Position numbers and translations under genes: made by a program | Notes under the pieces: model-generated | The model's input: the letters and a program-made list of their open reading frames with translations, nothing else | Told to the model about the DNA's origin: nothing | Database searches by the model: none | Shown: positions 50,554 to 62,809 of the stretch, one piece after another | Layout of the letters: each line of letters opens with the position of its first letter | Position numbering within the stretch: the first letter of the stretch is position 1 | Source of the DNA: Pyrocephalus nanus | Taxonomy: Eukaryota; Chordata; Aves; Passeriformes; Tyrannidae | Length of the DNA stretch: 64,000 bases | Assembly (NCBI GenBank): GCA_038380795.1 | Contig: CM076263.1 | Location: 13,134,709 to 13,198,708 of the forward strand | Direction of reading: 5' to 3'

Positions 50554-51132
50554 TGTTTTGGCTGAGATGGAGTTAATTTTTTTCACAGTGGCTAGTATGG
50601 AGCTGCGTTTTGGAATTGTGCTGGAAACAGTGTTGATAACACAGGGGCTTTTTCATTATCGGTGCTCACACAGTGTCGACATCTTTTCCTGCTCAACCCA
50701 CTCGACCAGGAAGGAGGCTGGGGGTGCACAAGAAGTTGGGAGGGACACAGCCAGAATAGCTGACCCCAACTGACCCCAGAGATATTCCATCCCAAATATC
50801 ATCATGCTCAACAAACAGAACTGGAGGAAGAAGGTGGTAGGGGAAGGGAGGACATTCAGAGTGATGGTGTTTTCTTCCCAACACTTGTCACACATGATGG
50901 AGCCCTGCTTTCCTGGGGATGGCTGAGCACTTGCCTGCTCTTGGGAAGTAGTGGATGAATCCCTTGTTTTGCTCTGCTTTTATGTGCAGCTTTGGTTTTC
51001 CCTATTAAAATGTGTGTCAGCCCACCAGCTTTCTCCCTTTTACTCTTCTGATTCTCTCTCCCATTCCACCAGGAGGGAGGGAGGGAATGGCTGCATGGGG
51101 CTGAGCTGCCAGCTGGGGATAAACCACCACAC
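50554..51132 (+). mobile_element. Solo LTR of an avian endogenous retrovirus
   Basis: About 580 bp begin TGTTTTGGCTGAGATGGAG and end AAACCACCACA, a TG...CA structure. The sequence follows a widespread avian LTR I recall, including the 'GGTGCACAAGAAGTTGGGAG' block (about 50,724-50,743), 'GGAGCCCTGCTTTCCTGG' (about 50,899-50,916) and a polyadenylation signal ATTAAA at 51,004-51,009. No retroviral coding sequence lies on either side, so this is a recombined solo LTR. The place where a TATA box would be expected (about 50,800-50,815) has no clear TATA. The flanking bases give no obvious target-site duplication. Subfamily (ERVL or ERVK type) cannot be fixed here. It lies about 360 bp beyond the TTC33 stop codon, antisense to TTC33. 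Confidence 0.85.
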
Positions 51133-51334
51133 TTTTACAGTTTAAATAAAAGCTTCCAAATTACTGGAAAAATGTAGACATTCACTTGTAAAATTATGAA
51201 ATACATCACGATGAAAGCAGCTGTTAGAATATAGTTAAGCATTTAAGGTTACATTTTTTCATAGAATTTTCAGAATCAACTCAGTTTTCTTCTCCAAAAA
51301 TATGGGTGGAGCAAAAAACTTGGGACATTGATTT

Positions 51335-51340
51335 TTTAAT
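51335..51340 (-). terminator. TTC33: Candidate TTC33 polyadenylation signal (ATTAAA)
   Basis: On the minus strand ATTAAA lies about 155 bp beyond the TTC33 stop codon and about 200 bp before the LTR. It is the nearest signal I could find. The next AATAAA on this strand that I noticed is near 49,153-49,158, on the far side of the LTR. Use is not demonstrated. Confidence 0.3.
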
Positions 51341-51395
51341 TTACTAAAGAAAACTAACTTCAATTCTTTAAATTTTGTAGGTTCTAATACAACTC

Positions 51396-51414
51396 AAAAA
51401 AAAAAAAAAAAAAA
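51396..51414. repeat. Poly(A) tract, 19 bp
   Basis: Simple A19 followed by an A/C-rich stretch, lying within the presumed TTC33 3' UTR (poly(T) on the TTC33 strand). Confidence 0.85.
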
Positions 51415-51493
51415 CAACCACCAAACACAAAGCAAGACAAATACAATAAATAACACTAGTTCTTAAAACAGGATGGCAACCCATGAGGCTGCC

Positions 51494-51844
51494 CTATCTG
51501 GCTCTGATGAAAAGGGTTTCATCAGGAGTTGTGGGACAATTGTCCTTCTCAGTAACAGTCTCTACTGCACCTGAAGCAGACACAATCACTACTGTTTTAG
51601 CTGCTGAAAGAGCTTTCTCCTTCTCTGCGATGGCAGCACATACTGCCACAATTTCATCACTTTCAAAGTCATAGTCAGGGATTGGTTCTTGTGCAAGATC
51701 CTTTGCTTTTAGCAGTGCTTGAACTGACTCAGTCTTTGTTGCCTTCTGCTGTTCATGTAGCTTTCTTGCCCAGGAAAGGTCCTCTTTCCATACTTCGGGG
51801 TTCATTGGAAAGATGTGTAAGGATACCTGGAAACTTCGGATTGC
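51494..51844 (-). CDS. TTC33: TTC33 last coding exon (TPR end and conserved C-terminus)
   Basis: On the minus strand an acceptor ending TTTATAG is followed at 51,844 by A-I-R-S-F-Q-V-S-L-H-I-F-P-M-N-P-E-V-W, which completes the last tetratricopeptide repeat. The exon has 116 codons and the stop TAG at 51,494-51,496. Beyond the TPR, a variable, Lys/Gln-rich linker precedes the strongly conserved block P-D-Y-D-F-E-S-D-E-I-V-A-V-C-A-A-I-A-E-K-E and the end F-I-R-A-R. Order and length match the C-terminus of human TTC33 (262 residues). TTC33 is a small TPR protein thought to act by protein binding; its biochemical role is not established. It is convergent with PTGER4. Confidence 0.95.
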   Translation of the reverse strand, partial: AIRSFQVSLHIFPMNPEVWKEDLSWARKLHEQQKATKTESVQALLKAKDLAQEPIPDYDFESDEIVAVCAAIAEKEKALSAAKTVVIVSASGAVETVTEKDNCPTTPDETLFIRAR

Positions 51845-54469
51845 CTATAAACAGAAGAAGGAAGAAAGAAGGATTGGACACTCTTAAGTCTACCTATTTC
51901 ATCATAAAAATTGACAATGAAAAAATTACATACATCATTCACTCAAAGACAAAAACCATTTTACTCAAAACTGTCTTTACAGATGGAGCAACCCTCCCTC
52001 AGCTTACGTTCCATAGCAACATCACTCCCAAACAACCATGTCTGAAAGTATGAAAATGCACAAACAAAACAGATAGCTGGCAACAAGGGCACAAATAAAG
52101 AGTTCAGGTATATGAAAACCAATATGTAATTAAAAATGTAAAAGCAAAAATAACTTTTTGGTTTGATGGTTTTCTATTCCTCTTTTCTCCTGTCATCAGA
52201 TGTATGGAAAGCCAAAAGCAGATCTGGTTTAAAGAAATACAGAAAAAGAATGACTGGAATTTAAAGTATCGCTAATATTGCTGGTTTTTAATTAGCATGC
52301 AGTCCCTTCACATACAGACCTAATACTAAAATATTAGCCCCATGACAAGCAGTTTCCTTAACAGCTTTGTGCTTGCGAAAACACGTAAATAAATGGGCAA
52401 AAGTAGGCAAATAACTCCCAACTTGAAGAGTTCCTCTCACAAAGAACTCCTATAGTCTCATAAACCACATAATATTAGTACAAGTAAATGCAGTTGATAC
52501 TGCTTCTCCTTTCATGCAGCTCAACTGGGAAAAGACTCAGAAATCTTAAGTGCAGAAGTTGTTAAATATAAAAAAAAAAAGTGACAACCAAAATCCAACA
52601 GATGTGCTATCTGACAGTATGAAGAGGTTGCTACAATACTGGAGAGAAGCTAGACCAAGAATTACAGATGTATTGTATTTTAGTTATTTTAATAGTGAAA
52701 AGGTGAAGATTGACCTTACTTAATCATATTTATGTGCATGTGCACAGAGACATGTGTGTATTTCACATTTATGACTGTACAGCCAGTTCTGAAAATGGTC
52801 ATGGTAGTGGCCAAACTCTCGTGTGACAATTTAGAGAAACCTTCCTATAGGCTGGGAAAACAGTGATTATACAGATTATTATATGGATTTGGATTATATT
52901 TGGGAAGAGTTCTAGCAATTTGCATATTAAGACTTTCAAGACATAAGAACAACCATCAGATTTCCATATTCTACTGTAAGTTATAAATACTTAAAGCATG
53001 AAAATTAATTTGTAAAATCACAAGCTTTCATCTGCACTGACAGAAACTGATAGTTCATACCTCTGATGGCACAGAGCAATACATGAACCCTGTATGACGT
53101 GAACTCAGAAGACAAGGGATACAAATCAGATTTAAAAAATGATGATTATGCTACCACCATTACTGCTGTTGTAATAGTTTCAGTCCCGAGGGAAAAAAAA
53201 ACCACTTTGATTATTGGTCAACAGCCAGCTCTGAAGTGTAGGAGCATACTGAACTTTAAACAGAAGGAGGAGTGCAGTTTAATTCTTGTAAACCAGTGTC
53301 ATTTTATTCAACTCTGCTAGCTTTTAATTTTCAGGGATAGATGAACTCCAAGTAAACACTAAATGCTCTTTTTTGTATTTCTGTTGAAAACAAAATGTAA
53401 ACAAACACCATCTGCTTTTAAGCTTTCCATGAAAGAGGTCCCCTAATTAAAACTTGTCTATATAGTTACGTTCGTGCATAATAAACAATGTTAAAAACAA
53501 TAATAAAATATAAGGTAAGCTTTGAAAAAAAGCTGCTTTGATGACTTCATAACAGCATAAAAGATCATCTTAGTAAATCAATTAAAAAAAAGTTTTTGCG
53601 TGTGACATTTTTACAAAGAAATAGTAAAATAATAAATTTTTAAGTGCTGCAAAAGATCAGAGGGATTGACTTGAAAGCAGCAATGTAGTACTGAAAAATA
53701 CAGAGTTGCAATCCATATAAAATTTTATGCTGCCACTGCAACTGCCACTAATTTCTATTAAGACAGAAGAAAAGAAGAGTTGCAACTTCTAAAACTCCCC
53801 CTAATGAAAATGAAAACCTCCTTTGCTAACTGCCTGTTTTATTATAGGAAAATATGGTGAGAGTAGATTAAACTGGTATTTCTAGCCTCATTTTAAAGGG
53901 CAGCTGTGGTTTTGGAGACCCCACATGTAAGGACTACAGGACTTTAAATCAGTACATAGTCATGTATCTGGTTTTGCTTCTGCAGGGAGGTGCAATGTAA
54001 AATCTACTGCAAGATATTTTTGCTTCCGGAATTACAATATTTGAAAAATTTATATTTTTTAAGTATTTTACATTTTATCTCCCTAGACAGTATTCTGTAG
54101 CAAACAATCTTTCATTTGTGCCATGAGTAGTCTCTTCTGCTGGTTTGCACAGTCTTTCAATGTGAAGAGCAGTTTGATCGGACTTCAGTTTTCACAAGTT
54201 TTTATAACGCAAGGACTTAGCAACTGTCACTACACAGAGACCCCTAAAAAAATGTAAGGGAGCATTTTAAGAGGTTATGCAGTTTGCATCTGCCACCAAA
54301 GCACATATGAGGCCTATATGTTACACCTGACAAGCACTTTCTGGCCTATTTTAAAGGATATCCACCAGTGAAGATACGCACAAATCTACAATCTTCTTTT
54401 GTGTTTAATGATCTTTAATATGGATTCTTTTTGTTCATTTGTTTGTTTGTTTTAACAGCATTCAACACA

Positions 54470-54656
54470 GTACTTGGGGGTAATGGTGCATGAAAACCTA
54501 GACATGAGCTGGCCATGTGCACTCACAGCCCAGAAAGCCAACAGTGCATCAAGGCTGCATCCAAAGCAGAGTGGGCAGCAAGTCGAGAAGGTGATTTGGC
54601 ACCTCTGCTCTACTCTGGTGAGACCCCACCTGGAGCACTGCATCCAGCTCTGGGGT
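54470..54656 (+). mobile_element. CR1 LINE internal fragment
   Basis: The plus strand matches CR1 reverse-transcriptase-end sequence, from the L-G-V-M-V-H-E-x-L-x-M region through 'CTGGTGAGACCCCACCTGGAG' (about 54,616-54,636) to 'CATCCAGCTCTGGGG'. It carries indels and is cut at both ends. Confidence 0.9.
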
Positions 54657-55198
54657 ATGAGTACTTTTACCTTGCAAATCAGGACACTCCAGGAGACTAG
54701 AAAACATTTACCTTTCTCTTACCAAATTCTATTGCTAAAATTATTACAGGAATTTCAAAACAATTGTAAAACAAACTTTTTGCCACATCCCAGTTTGTCT
54801 TATACTGTGCATCTGTTTTAGCTAACATTGGTAACATTTAGAAAAATTAGCTCAAATTCAGAATTAGTTAACTAGCTGGATTCCAATAAAACATTTCTTT
54901 CTTTGGGAGCACATAACTCCCACCATTATCTAAGATACCTAAAACTATCTCTTTCAAGAAAAATAAAAGGAAAGGGCTGATCTGACTATTCATATGGTCA
55001 AGGCTTGATTCCTTGGACAGAATGTTGTGTCACACATAAAGGCTGCTAAGCCACTAACTATTTAGTAAGTATCCAACAAACCACATCCTTCAAAACATCA
55101 AACAAAAAGCACGCAAAAACTGCTGCCCATATAAACATCTACCCAGTTCATTTTGTAATCCTCAGTACTCCAGATCTGACAGGGACCCAGAACAGGGT

Positions 55199-55338
55199 CA
55201 ATCACAGAATCACAGAATGGCTGAGGTTGTCCAGGACCTTCTGAGGCCACCAGGGCCAATTCCCTGCTCCAGCAGGGCCACCTGGAACTCGTTGCCCATG
55301 ACCACCTCCAGATGGCTGATGAATTTCTCCACCATGGA
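55199..55338 (-). mobile_element. CR1 LINE 3'-end fragment
   Basis: On the plus strand it reads AATCACAGAATCACAGAATGG, then CCCTGCTCCAGCAGGGCCACC, then the GACCACCTCCAGATGGC block. This is the reverse complement of a CR1 3' end. The terminal units are a TCACAGAA variant of the CR1 8-mer. Confidence 0.9.
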
Positions 55339-56299
55339 ACACTTGACACTTTCATTTGGTCCTCTCTTGTTTGGGATTTTTTAAATGCTGCTTTTGTTTG
55401 GGCTGTTCTTTTTTTCCTGTTTAACCAAAGTATGGTTAAACTTCTTCTGTTTCACAGGAAGAGCTGTTCTAATGAAGCTATTAATGTGAAATTGTTACTA
55501 GTTAAGATGTCAGCACCAATACAGTAAATATAAGCCGTAAACCCAAATATTTACAATTAAATGAAATACTGATAGCCTGACTAAATTTTTACAGTTTCTA
55601 CATTCACATTACAAGTTTACTCAGTTGTGCTCTGCACAATGATTTGTAGAATTTAAGGAATTTCTGCCTTTACAGAAATAAAGTTCTCCTAGCTCACATT
55701 TAAGTACTGTTGAATTAACCTATTTAGTAAATTTGGAAAAAAAAGGAGCAAACAACTTTTAAAAAAAGTAAAATAAAAGGGGACTAATTTACCTCATTCT
55801 TTCTATTACAAGTTTGATGAAAACTAAATAAAAATTCTTTATTTGCAAAAAATGAATATATTACACAGTTCATAAATTAGATTTGTTTGAGAGCTGTATT
55901 TTAGACCTGGGAAACTTCAAATATAAATACAGTAAATTGTTTTTCTTCCCCAAGAAAAAATGCATCATCCATTGTGAAGTAATAAAAATATTTACAACAG
56001 ACCATTTGGCAAGATGTGGGTAATGAAGACAGACACTGGTGGGGGAGAAACGAAACAAAGAAACAGAAGAAAGCTGCTTTTGAGAAGAGCACTAATTCCC
56101 AAATCTCAAAAAAAACCCACTAAAAAGCCCTGACACTTATGCTTTATTAATTTTTCTTTGTAAAAAATATAATACAGCAAAAAAATCATATATTTCATAT
56201 TATGACATTGCAACAACAAAGAAAGCACCCTGCACATCTGCAATGCACAGCTTTGTCTTAGGCTCAGCCTTAGGAACAGTTCAGCTTGCTGTTCAGCCT

Positions 56300-56668
56300 A
56301 GAGAAGGGAAAATTGCAGGGGGACCTCATAGCAACCTCCCAGTATCTGAAGGGGGCCTACAGGAAGCCAGAGAGGGGCTCTTTGTCAGGAACTGTAGTGA
56401 TGGGACAAGGAATATTGGGTACACACTGCAGGAGGGGAGAATTAGATTTCAGGAAGAAATTCTTTACTGTGAGGGTGATAAGGCACTGGAACAGCTTACC
56501 CAGAGGAATTGTGGATGCCCCATCCCTGGCAGTGTTCAAGGTCAGGGTAGAAAGGGCACTAAACAACCTAGTCTAGAGGGTGATGTCCCTGCCCATGGCA
56601 GGAGGGTTGGAACTAGATGACCTTTAAGGTTCCCTCCAACCCAAAGCACTCCATGATTCTATAATTCT
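56300..56668 (+). mobile_element. CR1 LINE 3' part
   Basis: It begins in TTCAGCCTAGAGAAGGG and proceeds through the C-terminal coding region of CR1 ORF2. The plus frame 56,286-56,576 still reads [18 protein letters not shown]. It then enters the 3' end (GGTTGGAACTAGATGACC, then TTCCCTCCAACCC, then CCATGATTCTATAATTC). The long open frame is a relic and does not encode a whole protein. Confidence 0.93.
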
Positions 56669-57537
56669 TGGTTATCCCCCTTGTTTGAGTTTGTTTTGGT
56701 TTGTTTGTGTTAATACTGCTCATTACTATATTTTAAAGATTAGTTTTTTGGTTTTGAAATATAATCAGTATCTTTTCTTATCTGAGAGCTCACGATGAGT
56801 TATTCTTCTAATGGACTTTTGCGCAAGTGTCTGAATTTAAAAGGTTACTTGCGGTGTTTCCACACTATCTAGCAGAAATCTATTATACTCTGTGTTACAG
56901 TATTTACAGACAGAGGGTAATAATGACACAGGGGGAAAGTCTCCCTTTGCATTACATCACGTACCCAAGATAGCACCATGGCATACAGCTGCAGCTAGAA
57001 AAAAGATGCACTTCATCACCCCTGGCTTTTTGCTGTGTTACTAAGTGAAAAGCAACTTCAACCACCATCTGAGGTCAAGGAGCCAGAGGAAAGCAGGAAT
57101 GGGCACACATGATTTGCTGCATGTGAAGCAGGAGAGCAGGAGACAAGGAAAACAAGATACTAGAACTTCATCAGCAGGCATGTACAGGAGTGAGCCTGAG
57201 TATCAACTGGGACTTCACATTACCTAATGTTTGAACTACGGTGACCTGTAGCAGTGCAGAACCTAGAATATGCATTTATGTCAACACAATTATTCTACTG
57301 TGTAAAGCCACCAAGTAAATACCGTATATAACACAAAAATCTTCAAGCTAGGCAGGTCTTTCACAAGACCAGTAACAAAACCACACAGGAAGCATTTGTG
57401 AAAAGCTATAAAGTAGAGGGAATTATCGGAGATAAGTAACAACAATCTTTTTTCTCGTCTACATTCAGGTTACCATCAGGATATACATGATATTTCTGTT
57501 CTTTCCTTCTCATACACAATTAATTTTGTTTTCCTAC

Positions 57538-57669
57538 CAGTGCTATCTCTCCTAATCCAAGCTGGGCACGTCCCAAAGTCTGCCAGGCGTCCCAGGAACG
57601 TGGGTTTCTCTGGACAGCCATTTCTGCTGCATGCACTGCTGGGAACATTTCATGTAAAGACATCAGGAC
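57538..57669 (-). CDS. TTC33: TTC33 internal coding exon (central TPR repeats)
   Basis: This 132-bp minus-strand exon is bounded by an acceptor CTGTTATAG and a donor GTAGGA and is read in phase 0 as 44 codons. It starts V-L-M-S-L-H-E-M-F-P-A-V-H-A-A-E and ends R-A-Q-L-G-L-G-E-I-A-L. The helix pattern, with W-x-x-L-G-x-A at the turn into the next repeat, is typical of TPR units. The residues line up closely with human TTC33 positions in the second and third repeats. It joins in frame to the exons at 51,494-51,844 and 62,728-62,809. No open-reading-frame scan starting from ATG would show it, because the exon is too short. Confidence 0.95.
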
Positions 57670-60600
57670 CTATAACAGAAATAGAAAGATAAGAGGAAGA
57701 AGAATAAGCAAAATTTAAAACAAGTTTAAATTTCCTGGGATTGCCCAGGCAACAACCACTGTTTCAATAATAAGGACCAGTTCACCTTATCTAGCTTTTT
57801 TTAGTTTGAAAGTTAGTTGTCTGATCTCAGACAGTCACTCAGACTAACTTCAATCCCCATGGAGACAAACAGGCATGCTGGAGGATGATTCACCTTAACT
57901 ATTTAAGCAACTCCATTAGAAGTAGATAACTGCTTCTGATGGTGTCTCCCCTTGTCTACAAGCCCTACATTCTATAAAAGGATAACAGAATACACCGAAG
58001 GACAAACACATGGAGAATTAAACACAATAAATGTGCAACTATTGCTGAAAAACTCCTGGGTTGTATTTTTTTCTTTTTAACAGAAGACTGGAACCTACCA
58101 AAGACAGTTACAGTGCACATGATATAATTACAGAAACAATCCCCTGTAATTCAGCATGGAAACAGACCTTAACAATGATTGCTGTATTTAAAGAGTAAGC
58201 ATTCTGCAACAGCAAAGCCTAACTTCAACATGAAGTCTATTTAAAGAAGAAAAAAAAGTGGTTCCTGAAAGTGAAAATCTGTTACACAGCAGTTACCATA
58301 CTATTTTTCTTCTTGCATTCAATCTCTATAACTAAGCCTATAAATCATAGTTAGCAATACTTAACAGGGCTCAAAGCTTCCCATGTGTTTCCAAGACCAC
58401 CATGAGCTTGGCACATTACCTGAAAACCTGCATCACACACTGAGGTCATGGTTTCAGACACCCACATGCTATGGTGGTAGACACCACTGCAAGAAACAAA
58501 TGACAACTGCATTCCTGCAGTATGAGGAGAATGTCAACCACAAGAGTAAGACTCATGTGTGAGCAACCACTTTCATCCCATCTGACCCAAAAGTATGATG
58601 AATAATTTTTGGACATATTAGGACTATTGCTGAAGTGCAAAAACCATTTATTTAATCTTACTGATCTAAGGTATATTAAATAGATAAATATGAGTGCAGA
58701 GGAGGATTCAAGCGTGATGATCTTCAGTATTTACTGTAATTAACGCAAAGTACTTGCACAGCACGGGGATGAGTACACTTAAAAAAAAAAAGTGGTTGGG
58801 GGAAACAGAGGAAGGCAAGACTTACAGAAGTAACTTTGTACTGAAGAAACCAAGGCACATCACAAGAATAGCTTCTGATAAACCTTACATACTTCTGCTG
58901 TTTTAGCATGACTAGATTTTTCTGAGGACTAATCTTATGGCTTCTCTTTGATTCCGTTTAATGGACTGTACCTTAAAATTTAGAAGTACCTAAAAATCTT
59001 TAAAAAAACCCCATAGTCATATGTCATTTTCCCCTTTTTCCCCTCAACACTTCTCAATGACTGTGCTTTGTATCAAAGCCTGCAATGAATGTTACGTATT
59101 TTTCCAAATCTCTCCGTGCAATTACAGGTTTGAGTGCAGTTTCTCTTTTCTGCAGCAGATCTGTGAATTGAATCAAACTCTTACTAGTGGACAAGAGTAC
59201 ATCCTACCAGTGTTTAGTCATTCTGCACCTATCAGCTACTTTTTACATTAGTGTCTTAATGTGTTTATTCTCTTAAGAGAAAACAGAGTACACACTCATC
59301 AGAATATTTTTATGCATCTCAAGTATTCAGTACTTCCTACCAGTGCTTTCTACTGCAAATTCCAAAATTCCAAAACATCTACGTAAACATTTAGGCATTC
59401 TTTTGTAGTTTTTAATGAATTTTAATGTTTTGTTTACTGAATTATGACCTCACTAATAAAAGGCAATTATTCCGCTTTCATCTATTTATGACTGTTGTGT
59501 GTACTAACGTAGACAGCTGCTTTAAAAATGCTCTTCCAGATCATGGTAGTAATTACTGTGCTCCTAGTAACTTTGGCATCAGTTTCTAAAAGTCCATTCA
59601 AAGAAATACATATTTGAATGCATATGCATTTTGTCCAGCGTAGGCAGTTTTTTCAGTTATTAACAGAATGACTCAGCCATTCTTGTCAGTCATTGCAAAA
59701 GAATAAATTTATTAATGCACACCATTTTCCTACACTCATCTCAAGAGTGTAATTGTACATATATGTAAGTGTATATATAAAACTGACTAGAGGGAAATGT
59801 CTTATGAAGGTGTTCATTAAGTGGATTTTCAGGACTTTATTCCAACAGATTTAATGTCACATGCATAAAAACAAGCGACATCCATGTCATACAGTGACTT
59901 AGTTTAAAAAATATAGCTTTAAAAAAGCCATACATGAGAGATTAGAAGAATTAGAAGAACTCAGTGGCAAAAAGCCAGTTATATGTAGCAACTATCATCA
60001 GGAGACTGAACAAATATTAATGATCCAGGCAACAGAGTGACCCATCCTGTTCTACCCACAATATTTTGGAAGTGTTATGAATCTGAGTAAATTCTGGTTT
60101 TAAATGACCTCACTGGATTGAGCCTGAATCACTATATATAGATACATTCCAATTCCAGTGAAACTGACCTAATTTCTTTTTCCATTCAGAAACCCATTTC
60201 AAAATATAGAGGAATAAAATTCATCCTACCCATAAGCAGCTTTCATTTATCCATGCCGTTAAATGATTACCATTACACCACACAGAAATGCTTTTTTGCA
60301 ATTTAGATTTCTGGAGTTTGCATCAATGTTCTGATGGTAAACTCATCTCACTACACATCCCATTTTAAGGAAAAAAAAAATTAAAAATAATCAGCAATTA
60401 TTAGCTGATGTTTTATAACCTAAACTTGGGAATGTAAGTCTTGTCTTGTCTTAGAAATCTTATAATTTCTTAAATGGGAAGTGGGTTCACTAAGTTCAAG
60501 ATTAAAAAAAACTCTCGAAAAGGGGAAATGGAATGATTTGAATATAAGCGTGATGGGTTTCATCTATAAAAACAAAGAGGAGACATACATCTGAAATCTT

Positions 60601-62727
60601 GTTCCTGTTCCATGAGTGCAAATTCAGAATGCAGCACTGCACAAAACTAGATCCTCATATCACTGATGACAAAACATCAAAAAGCTTATTAAATGTAACT
60701 AAACCTCAATGTTTACATTTGAATTTGTTTGTTTCTATAAACAGTTATAAACAATTGCATTGTGTACTTTAAAAATCCTGTCCTAGTTGCATAGTGTATT
60801 CAATCTGAGATCTGAGGTGGAAGTATCACTAGATACTAACCAGGTTAGTAATCTAGTAATCACTAACACTAACCAGGTTAATTCTCAGGAGTGGTACAGA
60901 ATATCAGAATGTCTCATTCCCAAGAGAGTTTATTATAAACATCACAATGTATCAAGTCCTTTGATACCCCTCTTCACACAGTAAAGAGTCCCACATGGTT
61001 CAGTCCCCAAATGTTCAAATGCAGATTCAAAGAATTTGTTGAAGTCTGTTCCTCCATCTTTGTAATTCAAAGTAGTAACAAAGCCATTCAGTCAATGTCC
61101 AAGAAATTCAGCCCACAATTAGTTTCACACATTAATACAGGCAGTCTTTATACTTACAATGCTACTTATCTAACATTACGATCAACACTAGGCTGTTGTT
61201 GTTGTTGGGTCTTTTTTAAAGATTTTTGCTTTTCAACAAAAAAGTAAAAATGAACTTGCATAAACATTTACTTGCCACTCCTTGCAATGCAGGAGCAGGC
61301 TCAGGCTGGTAATGGAATATCAATTACATATACTGACAGATCTTGCATGCAAAGAAAAGTGCACCCTTAACCTCTCCACACATCATAAAAATCTTTTTTT
61401 TTTAAATGGGTCAAAGACTAGCTGAGAGAAATGGAAAAAAAATCTCATCAAATTCTATGGGTTTTTGAAGCAGTTGAGCAATTCCACAACTCCCATGTGA
61501 TCTTCTGGAAACGCAGTTATTGCAAGTGTCTTTGACAACTAAGAACTTTAAACGCTATTTCCGCTCTTCAGAAATCCTAAAAGACATTTGTCCTACATCT
61601 GTTAAAATACAGAGCTTTAAGAACTTACCATAAACATTTACAGATTCCTACTGTGCTGTTAGTGTATTTATCCGAACTGGATATTAAACAACACAGTTTA
61701 AACAACACCGGGAAGCTGCTACATAACCCAACATAGGATTATCTTAATAAATGTAATAAAATATAAGACAGATATTCAAACTGGTGACAAACACTCCATC
61801 CTCCAATGTTAAATTTTCAAAAGAAATTACTTCACAAATAGACTTTTCCTCACTGAAAGAAAATTAGTATAGACCATAAAGAATCTTTGCATACTGCACA
61901 AAGTCATTCCTACCATCAATGTCCTCCCCTAGTATGTGACTCACATACCTACACAGGCGGATTTTTATAGACCAAGAGCTAGTCAAGCCCATGTTGAAGC
62001 TGTACAGTTCTTCCAAAACATTTTCATTGAGTTACACACCAACAGCTGCACTATCTGCACTGGTATGGTGCATTGGAATAACACAGTCAGCTCTAAGGCA
62101 GTATCAGTTAAATATTAACCACAATATTTTTTGAATGAATTACATATTTTGGCAAAAATGGATTTTTACAGCTCACATTAGTGCCTTTAGAAGCAGAAGG
62201 GTATCGAATTACACATTATATGAAACAGCTTCCAGTAAGCATAAGTCATACTGCAAAAAACATCTGTAATAATTATTTGCATGCACGAAAGAGAGGTTGC
62301 CAATTGGAACATTAGATGTTTGGACTTCTGGTTAAAAAGATTCCCTGAAGAGTTTTATAAATGTATATTCTGTACATAAGCTTTTCTCCTGTTCTCATTC
62401 ACAGTGTAACAAAAGTGTTACATATATAAGAAAGTAAAACCAAAAAGAAAGAGTGAACTGCCTAGTCCTGCTCTCCTCTTTAGGAAACCAAGCAAAGGTA
62501 TGGTAGAAGCTGAGGCCTGGGTACCTTCATTCTTTCTGCTTTCATTACTCTCCAGTGGTTTCATTAGACAGGGAAAGATATTTTACAAGATGAATCAAAG
62601 TCACACAGCCGGTTTCTCAGCTGTAGTTCTTGCACACAACAACTAAACAATGGTGCCCAGTATCTGCTAACAAACACATTGTTTTCTTTCTTAATTTCTC
62701 AACTGATAAAGAATTGTCATGCTTTAC
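57670..62727 (-). other. TTC33: TTC33 intron (5,058 bp)
   Basis: On the minus strand it runs from donor GTAAAG at 62,727 to acceptor TATAG at 57,670, in phase 0. The sequence is AT-rich, with no other gene recognised. A 13-bp direct repeat (ACTAACCAGGTTA at 60,835-60,847 and 60,868-60,880) is the only ordered structure I noticed. Confidence 0.9.
60835..60880. repeat. 13-bp direct repeat of 33-bp period
   Basis: ACTAACCAGGTTA occurs at 60,835-60,847 and 60,868-60,880. It is a small local duplication within a TTC33 intron. Confidence 0.8.
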
Positions 62728-62809
62728 CTGTGATTTCATCTCATAAAGTGTAGCATCCTCTGGAGTTAATTGAAGTGCTTCATCCCACTTGAGAATTGCC
62801 TCTCGGTAC
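62728..62809 (-). CDS. TTC33: TTC33 internal coding exon (first TPR)
   Basis: This 82-bp minus-strand exon lies between acceptor AACTACAG and donor GTAAAG. After one base completing a split codon it reads Y-R-E-A-I-L-K-W-D-E-A-L-Q-L-T-P-E-D-A-T-L-Y-E-M-K-S-Q, a canonical TPR helix pair that matches human TTC33 except for two substitutions. It splices in phase 0 to the exon at 57,538-57,669. The upstream exon or exons, encoding about 80 N-terminal residues, are not found between 62,810 and 64,000, so they must lie outside the window. Confidence 0.95.

Larger units (their letters stand above)
51845..57537 (-). other. TTC33: TTC33 intron (5,693 bp)
   Basis: On the minus strand it runs from GTAGGA at 57,537 to TATAG at 51,845, in phase 0. 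It contains three CR1 fragments (about 54.5, 55.2 and 56.3 kb), listed separately. I see no other gene. Confidence 0.9.

Noticed and set aside
56286..56576. 96-codon plus-strand open frame in a TTC33 intron
   Set aside because: It is the decayed C-terminal end of a CR1 ORF2, not a host gene.
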